NCBI RefSeq assembly: GCF_007859735.1
Contig: NZ_SIHI01000012.1
Location: forward strand, 31,099-95,098
Direction: 5' to 3'
DNA: 64,000 nucleotides
DNA from: Thalassoglobus neptunius
Lineage (GTDB): Bacteria; Planctomycetota; Planctomycetia; Planctomycetales; Planctomycetaceae
Shown here piece by piece: positions 37,352-46,746 of the stretch. Position 1 is the first letter of the stretch. Every line of letters begins with the position of its first letter. A program made the position numbers and the translations under genes. Under the pieces are notes generated by a model. The model was not told the DNA's origin. It did no database searches and worked only from the letters and a program-made list of their open reading frames with translations.

Positions 37352-38386
37352 TCAAACTTCGAGAGCATCCAGGTCGTCCATCAGTGAATCAAGATCGTCT
37401 TTCGGAGCTTTGTCGCGATTGACTTGCCGCTTCGGAACTCCGACTTCCATTCCGACTGCATCGCGACCGTCCTTGAGAAGTTCCGCGTCACGTTCTGCAA
37501 CGGCCGTCTCCAAAGCATCTCCGGCACCACCTCCCCCGAAGAGCTGCGTTAAATCGATCTTCAAGCCAGCCACCTCGCCCGCAGCCCCCGCAATTGCAGG
37601 AGTCTTGTGTTGTGGGAAAATGATGGCGTTCTCCGGACAGACACGACTGCAAGCGGGACACCCCTTCTTACAGTTGTCCTGTGCTTCGACGAGAATGCGA
37701 TCGAGCGTATCGACGCCATAGACTCCGAACAGACAGAAGTCGATGCACTCCATACAGTTCGTACAGCGACTGTAGTCGATGACCGGATACCAGCGGCGTT
37801 TCGGCGCATCATCTTCCTGAGGAGATGGAAGAGTGACTGCTTCATCACCACTCGGCTGCGGTGCAAGATACCGCTTCATTTGATCCGGATTCGGTTGCCC
37901 TGTGATCCAAGAAAGCAAATCGACCGTTTCCGTCGCGTCTTCTTCAACGATTCGCTGAATCTCATCGAGATAAGTTTGCGCGTCTGAATGAACTCTCAAA
38001 TCGAGGCAGTAGATCGACCGGTCGGGAACGTCAACCGATCCCAGTACCTCGTCAGATGACTGTTCAGGAATGTCTTCATCGTCATCGTCGTCATCTGATC
38101 CGATCAGCGTGTACCCTTCCTTCCCGCGAATCTGCTGCCTGTCGAGAATCCAACGCGCAGCCCTCGGGTACAACCACGACAGCACGACGAGATCACCTGG
38201 CACATTCTTGAGAAAAAGTGTTCCCGTATGGTCGGCAGCGAGATCGTACAAGTGCGGAACCAATGAAACCTCGACGTTTCCGGCGAGGATTAGCTGCATC
38301 GCAATCTCTTCCTCAAGCTGACGATGCTTGGGATTCTTGCTCTGTCCTTGAGAGAGAACGACGGTCAATTTTTTCTTGTCAGACAT
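37352..38386 (-). CDS. Two-cluster 4Fe-4S ferredoxin with N-terminal domain
   Basis: The 344-residue protein starts at ATG 38386 ([10 protein letters not shown]). Residues 1-90 form an alpha/beta domain of unknown fold. A stretch of consecutive aspartates (about 98-104) links to a region with two ferredoxin motifs: C208-x2-C211-x2-C214-x3-C218 and C239-x3-C243-x2-C246-x3-C250, followed by PENAIIFP. The C-terminus is Lys/Asp-rich. It should carry electrons between partners. The upstream GcvH-like gene and downstream VOC gene are on the same strand, which suggests a shared, undescribed role. Confidence 0.85.
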   Translation of the reverse strand: MSDKKKLTVVLSQGQSKNPKHRQLEEEIAMQLILAGNVEVSLVPHLYDLAADHTGTLFLKNVPGDLVVLSWLYPRAARWILDRQQIRGKEGYTLIGSDDDDDDEDIPEQSSDEVLGSVDVPDRSIYCLDLRVHSDAQTYLDEIQRIVEEDATETVDLLSWITGQPNPDQMKRYLAPQPSGDEAVTLPSPQEDDAPKRRWYPVIDYSRCTNCMECIDFCLFGVYGVDTLDRILVEAQDNCKKGCPACSRVCPENAIIFPQHKTPAIAGAAGEVAGLKIDLTQLFGGGGAGDALETAVAERDAELLKDGRDAVGMEVGVPKRQVNRDKAPKDDLDSLMDDLDALEV

Positions 38387-38521
38387 AGCTCGTCTTGTCG
38401 AAGGAAAACATGATTTCAATCTGACGCCGAGAGAGACTGCCACCAACGCCGCCTCTCCACTCTATTCAAACCCGCCCCGCCCCGACAAGTTTCGATCTTC
38501 AGTCAATTCCGTGATCGAACG

Positions 38522-38977
38522 TCAATCCTGATTGACCTGCCCTTTGATGACTCGCTGAGTTTCGTCCCATTTCGTTCCGAGAAACGCGACATACTCGTCA
38601 GGGGTCATGAACTTCATCAGAGTTTCAAAATTGTACAACCACCCGGCCCCGTAAGAATCCGTGTTGATCGCTGACGGATCGTCGAGCAGTGCCTCGTTGA
38701 AGTTCAGCACTTTCCCCTCACCCGGCGGATACAAGGTCGACACCGCCTTCGAACTCTCAATCTCGCCGATTTCCTGCTTGCGTTTGACAACCGTGTAGGG
38801 ATCGATGGTCCAATCCAGAAAGTAGACATCCTGCAATAGTCGAACAGAGTAGGCCGTGAAGCCGATTCGGAACCCTCCCGGACCTTCCTGAGCCCACATG
38901 TGATTATCGCAGTACAATCGATCTTGGGGAATCTGGGCTTCATACTGCCCCATCATAAAAATCAGTGGGTCGGCCAT
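38522..38977 (-). CDS. GcvH-like lipoyl-carrier protein
   Basis: The ATG at 38977 gives 151 residues, longer than GcvH (about 125-130). The lipoyl-domain motif is intact: [21 protein letters not shown] with lipoylation Lys77, and [12 protein letters not shown] after it. The N-terminus includes [24 protein letters not shown]. No glycine-cleavage genes (gcvT, gcvP) are in the window. Upstream of a ferredoxin gene, it may be a carrier in a redox pathway like the LbpA proteins of the sulfur-oxidising Hdr system, but no Hdr genes are here. That link is inference. Confidence 0.85.
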   Translation of the reverse strand: MADPLIFMMGQYEAQIPQDRLYCDNHMWAQEGPGGFRIGFTAYSVRLLQDVYFLDWTIDPYTVVKRKQEIGEIESSKAVSTLYPPGEGKVLNFNEALLDDPSAINTDSYGAGWLYNFETLMKFMTPDEYVAFLGTKWDETQRVIKGQVNQD

Positions 38978-39034
38978 TATCGAATTCTTCTCACGTAACC
39001 GGTTTGCGTATGCGACGCGCGAACAGCTCACTTC

Positions 39035-39068
39035 TTCACAGCGACTTCACAGTTTCACAGCGACTTCA
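39035..39068. repeat. Direct repeat in the GcvH-like promoter region
   Basis: TTCACAGCGACTTCA occurs at 39035-39049 and 39054-39068, 19 bp apart. The pair lies about 58-91 bp upstream of the GcvH-like ATG, so it may be two binding sites for a regulator on nearly the same DNA face. Confidence 0.45.
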
Positions 39069-39217
39069 TAACGACTCGATCGGATTGAACAAATTTGAGT
39101 TCCTAAGGGTTCGACTATACCAATTTCCCCGAAACCATTCGCGTCTCTCAGGGGAATCGACATTTTCTCGAGCGAACGCCACTTCGAAAGTTCTTCGTTG
39201 GTCCGGCGCAAACCACA

Positions 39218-41293
39218 TCATCCACTTTGCGGAAGATCGAACAATCGCGAAAATCGATCGAGAACGGAACGCTTCAAGGACGCATATTCGACGGAATCAA
39301 ACTCCCCGGATTCCACAAGTCGGCTTGCTTCATCGCGGGCTTCCGTCAGAAGTTGAGAGTCCCGCAGAAAATCTCCGAATCGCAGGGGGACGTTTCCGTG
39401 CTGGCGTGTCCCGAGGATGTCTCCGGGCCCGCGTAACTCGAAGTCTTTTTCAGCGACGACAAATCCATCGGAAGTCTCTTCCAGCACAGAAAGCCGTGCA
39501 ACTGCTTCTGCCGAACTCGCTTCGGAGACAAGAAAACAAAACCCCCGAAATTTTCCGCGAGCGACTCGCCCACGAAGTTGATGAAGCTGTGAAAGGCCAA
39601 AACGTTCTGCGCCCAGAATCACCATCAATGTTGCGTTTGAAACGTCGACTCCGACCTCGATCACAGTCGTTGAAACAAGAACATCAATTTCATGATCACG
39701 AAACTGAAGCATTGTCTGTTCACGCAGCCCACGATCCATTCGCCCGTGAACCAGCCCCGACCGAAATTCGGGAAGGCTCTGCTGCATTCGCTTGAAGATT
39801 TGCTCCGCCGATGCTTGTTCCGAACTGGCATTCTCTTCAACAAGTGGACAGACCACATACATCTGACGACCGGAACTCAGCTTCTCTTTGAGAAATTCCC
39901 ACGCTTTCTTCTTTTGTTCTGCTGACTGAATCCGAGTCGTCACGACCGGCTGCCGCCCTTGGGGCTGATCTTTCACAACAGTCAAATCGAGATCGCCAAA
40001 CTGAGTGAGACACAGCGACCGGGGAATCGGTGTCGCCGTCATCACGAGAACGTGAGGCGACAAATCTCCCTCGGGACGGCTGAACTTCGCTCGCTGCGCA
40101 ACGCCGAACTTGTGCTGCTCATCGATGACAACCAACCCGAGTTTCGCAAACTCCACCCCTTCCTGAATCACAGCTTGTGTCCCGACGACCAATTGAGCCG
40201 CGCCCGACGAAATTCGCTCCAGTGTCTCACGTCGGACGGCCGGTTTGAGGCTCCCGGTCAGAATCTCCACGTCCACCTGACTTCCGGCGAGAAGCTCCCG
40301 CAGCGTGTGTGCATGTTGATTCGCAAGCAACTCGGTAGGAGCCATGAGAACGGACTGAGCGCCATTGGCGAGCGCGAGCAACATGGCATAAGCGGCGACC
40401 GCCGTTTTCCCCGCTCCGACATCTGCCTGCAACAGGCGATGCATCGCGTTTCCCGACTGAACATCGCTCACGACATCACGAATCGCAGCTTTCTGCCCGT
40501 CTGTGAATTCGAATGGAAACAGCCGGCGAATTCGCGAATCGATCTTTGCCGAAGTTTGAAACACCGGGGCGTCCCGTTGCTCAACCCACTGACGCCGACG
40601 GAGCGCGACTCCGAGTTGAAACTCCAGCAAGTCTTCAAAAACGATGCGTCTGCGAGCCCGATGGTAGTTCTCCATCGATTCCGGTTGATGCACATCTCGA
40701 AGCGCCGTGCGAAGACTCGGCAGCTGATGCAATTTCAGAAACGATTCAGGGAGTCGATCACAGATGAGATCACCACACTCAACGAGAGCGGTCGAAATGA
40801 GTCGCTTCAAGTGAGGGAGCTTCATTCCATCTGTCAGACGATAGCGGGTGAGGATCAATCCTCCGGCTCCTTCATCGTCATCGTCGAGCCATTGAACCTC
40901 AGGATGAGTGAATTCCCATCGCCCTTGATTAACCTTCGGCTTTCCCGAGAAAAGAACTCTTTGACGGTCTTGAAGCTTCTTTCTCATCCAGGGTTGATTG
41001 AACCAGACCCCGCGGACGAAACCGGATCCGCAATCGATCAGACAAGCTGTCAGCGTTCGACCGTTGCGAAGCGTTTTGACATCGACATCGACGACAATCC
41101 CGTGAACGGATTGTTCTGCCTCGGGTTTCAAGTCTTCTGGCCGCGCGACATGGGAGAAGTCAAGCACGTCACGAGGGAGATGCCAAAGCAAATCTTCGAG
41201 AGTCTCGATCTTCAGCTTTCTCAACAGCGGAGCGACGTCGGGTCCGACTCCGGGAAGAAACTGGACATCGGTGGAGAGACTCAGTTCCGGCAT
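39218..41293 (-). CDS. recG: ATP-dependent DNA helicase RecG
   Basis: RecG remodels stalled forks and Holliday junctions. The 691-residue length is normal. In order: an N-terminal wedge OB domain (about 60-170), then helicase motif I ADVGAGKTAVA, motif II DEQHKFG, motif III MTATPIPRSL, motif IV-VI regions (VSTTVIEVGVDVSNATLM, QLHQLRGRVARG), and the C-terminal RecG lock (ELRGPGDILGTRQHG). The Walker A reads ADVGAGKT rather than GDVGSGKT, a conservative change. The gene stands alone. Confidence 0.97.
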   Translation of the reverse strand: MPELSLSTDVQFLPGVGPDVAPLLRKLKIETLEDLLWHLPRDVLDFSHVARPEDLKPEAEQSVHGIVVDVDVKTLRNGRTLTACLIDCGSGFVRGVWFNQPWMRKKLQDRQRVLFSGKPKVNQGRWEFTHPEVQWLDDDDEGAGGLILTRYRLTDGMKLPHLKRLISTALVECGDLICDRLPESFLKLHQLPSLRTALRDVHQPESMENYHRARRRIVFEDLLEFQLGVALRRRQWVEQRDAPVFQTSAKIDSRIRRLFPFEFTDGQKAAIRDVVSDVQSGNAMHRLLQADVGAGKTAVAAYAMLLALANGAQSVLMAPTELLANQHAHTLRELLAGSQVDVEILTGSLKPAVRRETLERISSGAAQLVVGTQAVIQEGVEFAKLGLVVIDEQHKFGVAQRAKFSRPEGDLSPHVLVMTATPIPRSLCLTQFGDLDLTVVKDQPQGRQPVVTTRIQSAEQKKKAWEFLKEKLSSGRQMYVVCPLVEENASSEQASAEQIFKRMQQSLPEFRSGLVHGRMDRGLREQTMLQFRDHEIDVLVSTTVIEVGVDVSNATLMVILGAERFGLSQLHQLRGRVARGKFRGFCFLVSEASSAEAVARLSVLEETSDGFVVAEKDFELRGPGDILGTRQHGNVPLRFGDFLRDSQLLTEARDEASRLVESGEFDSVEYASLKRSVLDRFSRLFDLPQSG

Positions 41294-41309
41294 GAGACGA
41301 CGTCAGGCT

Positions 41310-41380
41310 AGAGCTTTTTGTATTCGATTCGCAGCGATTCACACAAATAGACGCTGCATTCATGAGACAGGACTCACAAT
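41310..41380. repeat. Degenerate dispersed repeat, copy C
   Basis: AGAGCTTTTTGTATTCGATTC at 41310 resembles the 5' end of copies A and B, with GCAGCGATTC then CATGAGACAGGACTCAC after it. The two exact blocks seen in copies A and B are not kept, so membership is tentative. It lies after the recG start and before the rnhA end. Confidence 0.35.
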
Positions 41381-41592
41381 TTGACATGAGCATACCCGAC
41401 ATCTCATCGAGTCCAAACCGTGCGCAATCGTTCGTTGCCTCAGTCACTCAATATGCAGCTCTTGAAGTGATTGCGAAGCACTCTTCAATTCACCTTCACT
41501 GGCAGAAATCAGCCACAGACTGCAATCAACGTAAGTGAACGGGGTCCCTGCTCACGATTCCGACGAGGACGAGGGCCGAATCAAGAACTTCG

Positions 41593-42060
41593 CTATTGGA
41601 ATGCCTTCGTCGCTGCGACAGCCAGTTCATCGCAGCGTTCATTTTCGGGATGCCCGCTGTGGCCTTTCACTACCGTGAATCGCACCTGATGCTTGGAAAG
41701 CAGTTCGTCAATCTGCTGCCACAACTCAAGATTTTTCACAGGCTTCCAGCTTTTGCCTTCCTTCCGACGCCAGCCGTTGCGTTTCCAGTTCGGCATCCAC
41801 TCTTGAGAACCTTTGGCGACGTACACGCTATCGGTGACAACTTCCACTTCAGAGGGACGAGTGAGCGCCAATAACCCACTGATCACAGCCATGAGCTCCA
41901 TCTGATTATTCGTCGTCTCCCGATCGCCGCCGCTTCCCTCTTTTTCGGTGTTGCTGGCCGGATGCCTCAATACGTAGGCCCATCCACCCGGACCGGGATT
42001 CCCGCTGCAGGCACCGTCGGTGAAGAGTTGTACGAACGGTCGCGGATTCGATTCAGTCAT
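41593..42060 (-). CDS. rnhA: Ribonuclease HI
   Basis: RNase HI cuts RNA in RNA-DNA hybrids. The 155-residue product has all catalytic residues: Asp15 ([15 protein letters not shown]), Glu55 ([10 protein letters not shown]), Asp77 (VVTDSVYV), His134 ([10 protein letters not shown]) and Asp144. It has the E. coli-type length with the basic handle [15 protein letters not shown]. infA lies 115 bp upstream on the same strand and may be in one transcript. Confidence 0.97.
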   Translation of the reverse strand: MTESNPRPFVQLFTDGACSGNPGPGGWAYVLRHPASNTEKEGSGGDRETTNNQMELMAVISGLLALTRPSEVEVVTDSVYVAKGSQEWMPNWKRNGWRRKEGKSWKPVKNLELWQQIDELLSKHQVRFTVVKGHSGHPENERCDELAVAATKAFQ

Positions 42061-42175
42061 CGCACTCGGAGTCTTGTTTTCATAAAGCCTCCGTCCAATA
42101 ACTGAGCAGCAGCCAGAACGTCAATGACGTGACTGATCGAACGCGAAGCTCGGCAAATATTCGCGGAGTATCAGG

Positions 42176-42394
42176 CTACTTTGCCCGGTAAACAATCCGT
42201 CCACGATTGAGGTCGTATGGAGAAACCTCAACCTTAACCAGATCTCCTGGAACGATACGGATGAAATTCTTCCGCATCTTTCCGGAAACGTGGGCGAGCA
42301 CAATGTGCCCGTTTTCAAGCTCCACTCGAAACTGGGTGTTGGCCAGTGCTTCCAGCACTGTCCCTTCCATTTCAATGGCCCCTTCTTTGGCCAT
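42176..42394 (-). CDS. infA: Translation initiation factor IF-1
   Basis: IF-1 occupies the ribosomal A site during initiation. The 72-residue product [22 protein letters not shown]...[10 protein letters not shown] is a single S1/OB fold with the family's conserved [31 protein letters not shown] and [14 protein letters not shown] precedes the ATG by about 9 nt. rnhA follows 115 bp downstream. It is an isolated infA, not in a ribosomal protein cluster. Confidence 0.98.
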   Translation of the reverse strand: MAKEGAIEMEGTVLEALANTQFRVELENGHIVLAHVSGKMRKNFIRIVPGDLVKVEVSPYDLNRGRIVYRAK

Positions 42395-42723
42395 AGATAT
42401 TCAACCTTTCAGATGATGACAGCGATCGCGTCTCAAAGCTTTTTCTTCTGCCTTCTCCTGAACTTCGGACGATGGAACGCAGCATTCTGCTAATTCAAAT
42501 CGTGGGCCGAGTGCATCACGGAAAGCAATGTGCTCTAAGATTCTGGCGTCGCCAGAGTGTAAGAATCGAAGGAAAGATCATATCGCCCAACGAAGCAAAG
42601 AGCAAACGGCTTCCAGTATTCGCCTCGGTTTTCACAAACACTGACGAACCAGTTCTGCGGAATGCGAACGCTGATCGTGCACTCCACGATTGCCAGACGC
42701 AATTTTCATTGGCAGTCGCAGCT
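42395..42723. other. Intergenic stretch with degenerate repeat
   Basis: These 329 bp hold no gene. At about 42480-42541 a degenerate copy of the dispersed repeat is visible: AGCATTCTGCTAATTC then GAGTGCATCACGGAAAGCAATGTGCTCTAAG. The infA promoter must lie here, but no clear -35/-10 pair was seen. Confidence 0.4.
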
Positions 42724-43467
42724 CTACTGACTCACGTCGAGCGATTCACTTGAAGCAGGCAGCGACAGGCGGAACTTGGTTCCCCGCCCCTGTTCGCTCT
42801 CACAACGAATACTGCCCCCATGAGCTTCGATGATTTTTCGGGCGGTCGGCAACCCTAATCCGTTCCCGCAGGGCTTCGTCGAGAAGAAAACATCAAAGAC
42901 CTTCTCGCAAGCCTCTTTCGAGATCCCAACGCCGGTGTCGATGATGTCGAGCACGACGGTGTCCCCTTCGCAACTCGTTTGAAGCTCCAGTGCTCCACCG
43001 TCTGGCATCGCTTGCTGTGCATTCCGCACCAGATTTGTCAGCACCTGATTGAAAAGGCGGGTGTCTAACGAAACCGGCGGAAGATTTGCACGCAGATGCG
43101 GACGAACATCAATCTGATGTTCATCAGCTTCTGCCTGATAGAATTCAAGAAAACTGGTCACCACATCGTTGAGCTTCGTCTCTTCCAGATGCAGTTGGCC
43201 CGCACGTGCAAACTGAAGGAACGATTCAAGGATCCCTTCCAGATTCTCGCACTGCCCCTGAATCGTTCGCAGACGCTTCAACGTTCGCTTCGATTGAGGA
43301 CTGTCACTCAATTCCAGATCCTCGAACAAAAGTTCGAGGTTCATCTGGATTGTGGAGAGTGGATTTCGAATCTCATGCGCGAGGCCGCCCGCGAGCGTCG
43401 CAATCTCGGTAAATTGCTCCTCGAACGAGCGACGCCCGTCCAAGCCAGATGCATCAGATTCGACCAT
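42724..43467 (-). CDS. Soluble sensor histidine kinase
   Basis: The 247-residue kinase has an H-box with phospho-acceptor His31 (GLAHEIRNPLSTIQMNLE), an N-box (NLVRNAQQAMPDGG), G1 (DTGVGISKEACEKVF), and G2 GNGLGLPTARKIIEAHGGSI. It resembles the NtrB-type core. It has no membrane helix and only about 20 residues before the H-box, so the sensory part is missing. It lies 29 bp after pnp, an unusual place, and no response regulator is adjacent. Confidence 0.9.
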   Translation of the reverse strand: MVESDASGLDGRRSFEEQFTEIATLAGGLAHEIRNPLSTIQMNLELLFEDLELSDSPQSKRTLKRLRTIQGQCENLEGILESFLQFARAGQLHLEETKLNDVVTSFLEFYQAEADEHQIDVRPHLRANLPPVSLDTRLFNQVLTNLVRNAQQAMPDGGALELQTSCEGDTVVLDIIDTGVGISKEACEKVFDVFFSTKPCGNGLGLPTARKIIEAHGGSIRCESEQGRGTKFRLSLPASSESLDVSQ

Positions 43468-43496
43468 AACTCACACCGAGTGGACAACTCCGTGAC

Positions 43497-45713
43497 CTAT
43501 TCCTCTTCGTCATCGTAGAGATCATCGTCGTCGTCGACGTCAACGTCGTCATCATCTTCATCGACATCGACGAGATCGTCATCTTCTTCCACTTCGTCGT
43601 CGTCATCCTCTTCGCCCTTCTGTTCAATCAGAACGGCCTTCCGGGAGAGTTTGACGCGGTTCTGATCGTCAACTGCGATGACTTTGACATCGATCAGTTC
43701 CCCAATTTTGACAACGTCGCCGACAGACTTCACGAAACCGTCAGACAGTTCGCTGATGTGAAGAAGGCCGTCTTTGCCAGGAGCGATTTCGACGAAAGCA
43801 CCAAAGTCTTTGATCGAACTCACTTTTCCGGAGTAGATGCGTCCAACTTTGATCTCTTCAGTGATGGCTTCGACTCGAGCCAACGCCGAAGCACAGACAT
43901 CTTTCGAATCTCCAGAGATCGTAATTGTGCCGTCATCAGTGATGTCGATCTGAGCACCCGACTCTTCCTGGATGGCACGAATCGTTTTCCCGGATGGTCC
44001 GATAACCAGACCGATTTTCTCCGGATTGATCTTGGTCGAAAGAATTCGTGGAGCGGAATCTGGAAGTTCCGGGCGAGGACGACGAATCGTCATCAGCATC
44101 GTCCGCAACAACTCACGGCGTGCTTCACGGGCTTGAGTCAACGCTTTGCGAATGATCTCTTCGTTGATCCCGTCAATTTTGAGATCAAGCTGAATCCCGG
44201 TGATTCCTTTTTGGGAACCAGCCACTTTAAAGTCCATGTCGCCGAAGTGGTCTTCGTCGCCCATGATGTCGGTCAGAACGGTGTAGTCGTCCCCTTCCTT
44301 GACAATTCCAATCGAAATTCCGGCAACGGGTTGCGAGATTGGCACTCCGGCCGCCATCAATCCGAGGGTGGCACTACAAACCGACGCCATCGAGCTACTT
44401 CCGTTCGACTCGAGGATGTCCGAAATGATTCGAATCGTATACGGGAAGACTTCGCGATTCGGAAGAACAGGAGCAACAGACCGTTCGGCCAAAGCTCCGT
44501 GTCCGATTTCACGACGACCAGGACCACGAATCGGGCGTACTTCGCCGACCGAGAACGACGGGAAGTTGTAGTGCAGATAGAAGTTCTGGCTAATTTCGTC
44601 GAACAGGCCGTCGACCCGCTGCTCATCTCGAACTGTTCCGAGAACGACTGTTGCCAGAGATTGCGTTTCCCCGCGAGTGAACAAAGCGGAACCGTGAACG
44701 ATCGGGAGCAAATCGACTTCACATTCGATGTGCCGCAACTCGTCAGTTCCTCGGCCATCAAGCCGCTTTCCGGCGATGGTCAGTTCCCGACAGGCCTTTT
44801 TGTCGACTTGATAGAATGCTTCTTTCAAGTCGCTGAGGGTTCGTCCGTCTTCCAGCTCTTCGAGTCCATTCGGGAAGTGCTTTTCGATCAGTTCGTCACG
44901 AACTGCTTTCGTGGCTTCTGAGCGTTCCTGTTTCTTGGTGCTCTGCCGAGCTTCCTTGATTTTGTCTCCAGCTTCTTCCTGAACGATAGGAATCCAGGGA
45001 TTCGGGGCTGGCTCTTCGTATTCAAACGGCTCAATTCCGGCAGCTTCAACGAGTTCGTCCTGAAGCTCACAGATCTCAATGATCGCTTTGTGGCCGAACA
45101 TGAGGGCTTCGACCATTTGCTCTTCGGGGATTTGGTTTCCAAATCCTTCGATCATCAAGACCGACTCTTTACTTCCGGCAAGGACGAGATCGAGTTCACT
45201 CTCAGCCATTTGCTCCACTGTTGGGAACAGAACGAATTCATCGTCAACCAGGCCAACGCGAACTCCGCCGATCGGTCCCTGGAATGGCAACGGTGCAACC
45301 ATCAGGGCTGCGCTTCCGCCGGTAATCGCCCAGACATCCGGGTCGTTTTCCCCGTCGGATGACATCACGTTGATCATCACTTGAACTTCGTCACGAAAGT
45401 TCTTTGGGAACAGCGGACGAAGCGGTCGGTCGGTCAAACGGCAGGTCAGAATTTCTCGTTGAGTTGGACGACCTTCGCGTTTCAGGAATCCTCCAGGAAA
45501 CTTCCCGGCAGCAGCGAATCGCTCACGGTAGTCGACGGTCAGAGGAAAGAAATCGGTGCCTGGCCGTGAGGGCCCTGTCTGGGACGCAATAAAGAGTGAT
45601 GTTTCCCCGTATTTCAGAAGAATGGCCCCACTGGCCTGTTTCGCTAGTTTTCCAGTCGAAAGACTGAGAGTACGACCTGCAATCTCACGCGACACTTCGA
45701 TTTCTTGACTCAT
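43497..45713 (-). CDS. pnp: Polynucleotide phosphorylase
   Basis: PNPase degrades RNA 3' to 5' and can also add nucleotides. The 738-residue protein has two RNase PH domains (about 10-230 and 320-550), a KH domain (about 555-615, INPEKIGLVIGPSGKTIRAIQEESGAQID) and an S1 domain (about 622-690, GRIYSGKVSSIKDFGAFVEIAPGKDGLLH). The last 40 residues are almost all Asp and Glu, which may be a binding tail. AAGAGGT lies about 9 nt before the ATG. The order rpsO-pnp is conserved in many bacteria; here the histidine kinase is appended. Confidence 0.97.
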   Translation of the reverse strand: MSQEIEVSREIAGRTLSLSTGKLAKQASGAILLKYGETSLFIASQTGPSRPGTDFFPLTVDYRERFAAAGKFPGGFLKREGRPTQREILTCRLTDRPLRPLFPKNFRDEVQVMINVMSSDGENDPDVWAITGGSAALMVAPLPFQGPIGGVRVGLVDDEFVLFPTVEQMAESELDLVLAGSKESVLMIEGFGNQIPEEQMVEALMFGHKAIIEICELQDELVEAAGIEPFEYEEPAPNPWIPIVQEEAGDKIKEARQSTKKQERSEATKAVRDELIEKHFPNGLEELEDGRTLSDLKEAFYQVDKKACRELTIAGKRLDGRGTDELRHIECEVDLLPIVHGSALFTRGETQSLATVVLGTVRDEQRVDGLFDEISQNFYLHYNFPSFSVGEVRPIRGPGRREIGHGALAERSVAPVLPNREVFPYTIRIISDILESNGSSSMASVCSATLGLMAAGVPISQPVAGISIGIVKEGDDYTVLTDIMGDEDHFGDMDFKVAGSQKGITGIQLDLKIDGINEEIIRKALTQAREARRELLRTMLMTIRRPRPELPDSAPRILSTKINPEKIGLVIGPSGKTIRAIQEESGAQIDITDDGTITISGDSKDVCASALARVEAITEEIKVGRIYSGKVSSIKDFGAFVEIAPGKDGLLHISELSDGFVKSVGDVVKIGELIDVKVIAVDDQNRVKLSRKAVLIEQKGEEDDDDEVEEDDDLVDVDEDDDDVDVDDDDDLYDDEEE

Positions 45714-46471
45714 CTACCAAACCTCTTTTTTCTAACAACCAACAACAAAACTCAAGACTCTCAACGCATCGGCCATGGTTTGCGAAATCGAAGTGACGAA
45801 TTCAACAAGACATGAGCGAACACTCCGTCAACAATTTCGAATCTCTTTTCCGCGCGGACACTTCATCTCACAGAATGACGATTGTTTTCTTCAGCAACTC
45901 GCCAATCCGAGAGTTCGTTTCTATTCGCGTCAGACAACTCCGTTTTCAGTATTCAGTGGCGGCTCTTTTGCGAACTCATGGTTGAGACTGCATGTCGAAA
46001 GATCTTGCAATTCAGCAAACTGCAACGCCCCACGACTTCAATCACCAATCGTTCCGACCACTCACAAGAGCCCAGATGGACAGCGGGAGAAATCCGCTGA
46101 GACTTCACATCCTGTCCAAGTCACCTGTTGCCGGAAAGTCCCCCAATCCGGGGCCAAGAGCTTGTTTTCGATCAGCCAAAATTGAGATCGTTTTACTGGA
46201 ATGCTCAGACTTTCGGGCAAACTCGCACGGTTGAATCCAACAATCGACATGCTGCACTCAACACTGCGTCACTGTAAAAATACGTCGCCGTAAAAATGCG
46301 TCGCTGTACATTTTGTCACTGCATTTCGTTCGCCTGATTTCCACGCGCCATACAAGATGAAGCGTCTTTCAGACAAACCGATGCAGAACAATTTCATCGA
46401 TAGAATCTCTCGAGCCACTCAGGCCACCAGCAACGACCAATGCTCCACAAGCGAGATTCGACAACAGCCGA
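45714..46471. other. Long rpsO-pnp intergenic region
   Basis: At 758 bp this is much longer than the usual rpsO-pnp spacer. Several short frames on both strands are present without credible starts. CAGCGG and CCGCTG near 46080-46098 form a small 6-bp stem, and the 16-bp tandem repeats lie at 46267-46314. It may contain an RNA or a separate pnp promoter, but nothing definite is seen. Confidence 0.5.
46267..46314. repeat. 16-bp tandem repeat, three imperfect copies
   Basis: CGTCACTGTAAAAATA (46267-46282), CGTCGCCGTAAAAATG (46283-46298) and CGTCGCTGTACATTTT (46299-46314) are adjacent units of the form CGTCRCYGTAAAAAT. GTCACTGCATTTC follows as a fourth weak copy. It lies about 160 bp downstream of rpsO. 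Confidence 0.75.
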
Positions 46472-46741
46472 CTACTTTCGAATCGACAATTTCGTGATCA
46501 ACTCAACGTAGCGGGCTGGATCTTTCTCTTTCACGTAATCCAGCAAGCGACGACGGCGGCTGACAAGCATCAGCAACCCTCGACGGCCAGCGTGATCTTT
46601 CTGATGGGAACGAAGGTGTTCCGTCAGTGAGTTGATCCGTTCCGTCAACACGGCGATTTGAACATCTGGCGAGCCAGTGTCTTCGCCAGATTGCTGAAAC
46701 TCGTTGACTAATTCCGACTTACGCTCTTTCGTAATTGACAT
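46472..46741 (-). CDS. rpsO: 30S ribosomal protein S15
   Basis: S15 binds 16S rRNA early in small-subunit assembly and in other bacteria represses its own mRNA. The 89-residue product [89 protein letters not shown] matches the family throughout; only its ends are needed for recognition ([29 protein letters not shown]). The SD sequence GAGGAG lies in a hairpin right before the ATG. Confidence 0.98.
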   Translation of the reverse strand: MSITKERKSELVNEFQQSGEDTGSPDVQIAVLTERINSLTEHLRSHQKDHAGRRGLLMLVSRRRRLLDYVKEKDPARYVELITKLSIRK

Positions 46742-46746
46742 CCATT

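Noticed and set aside
39959..41311. Plus-strand open frame of 450 codons over recG
   Set aside because: It is antisense to recG, which has all helicase motifs.
43758..44921. Plus-strand open frame of 387 codons over pnp
   Set aside because: It is antisense to pnp; long antisense frames are common opposite highly coding-biased genes.
45775..46185. 136-codon plus-strand frame in the rpsO-pnp spacer
   Set aside because: Composition looks random, with no ribosome binding site or motif.
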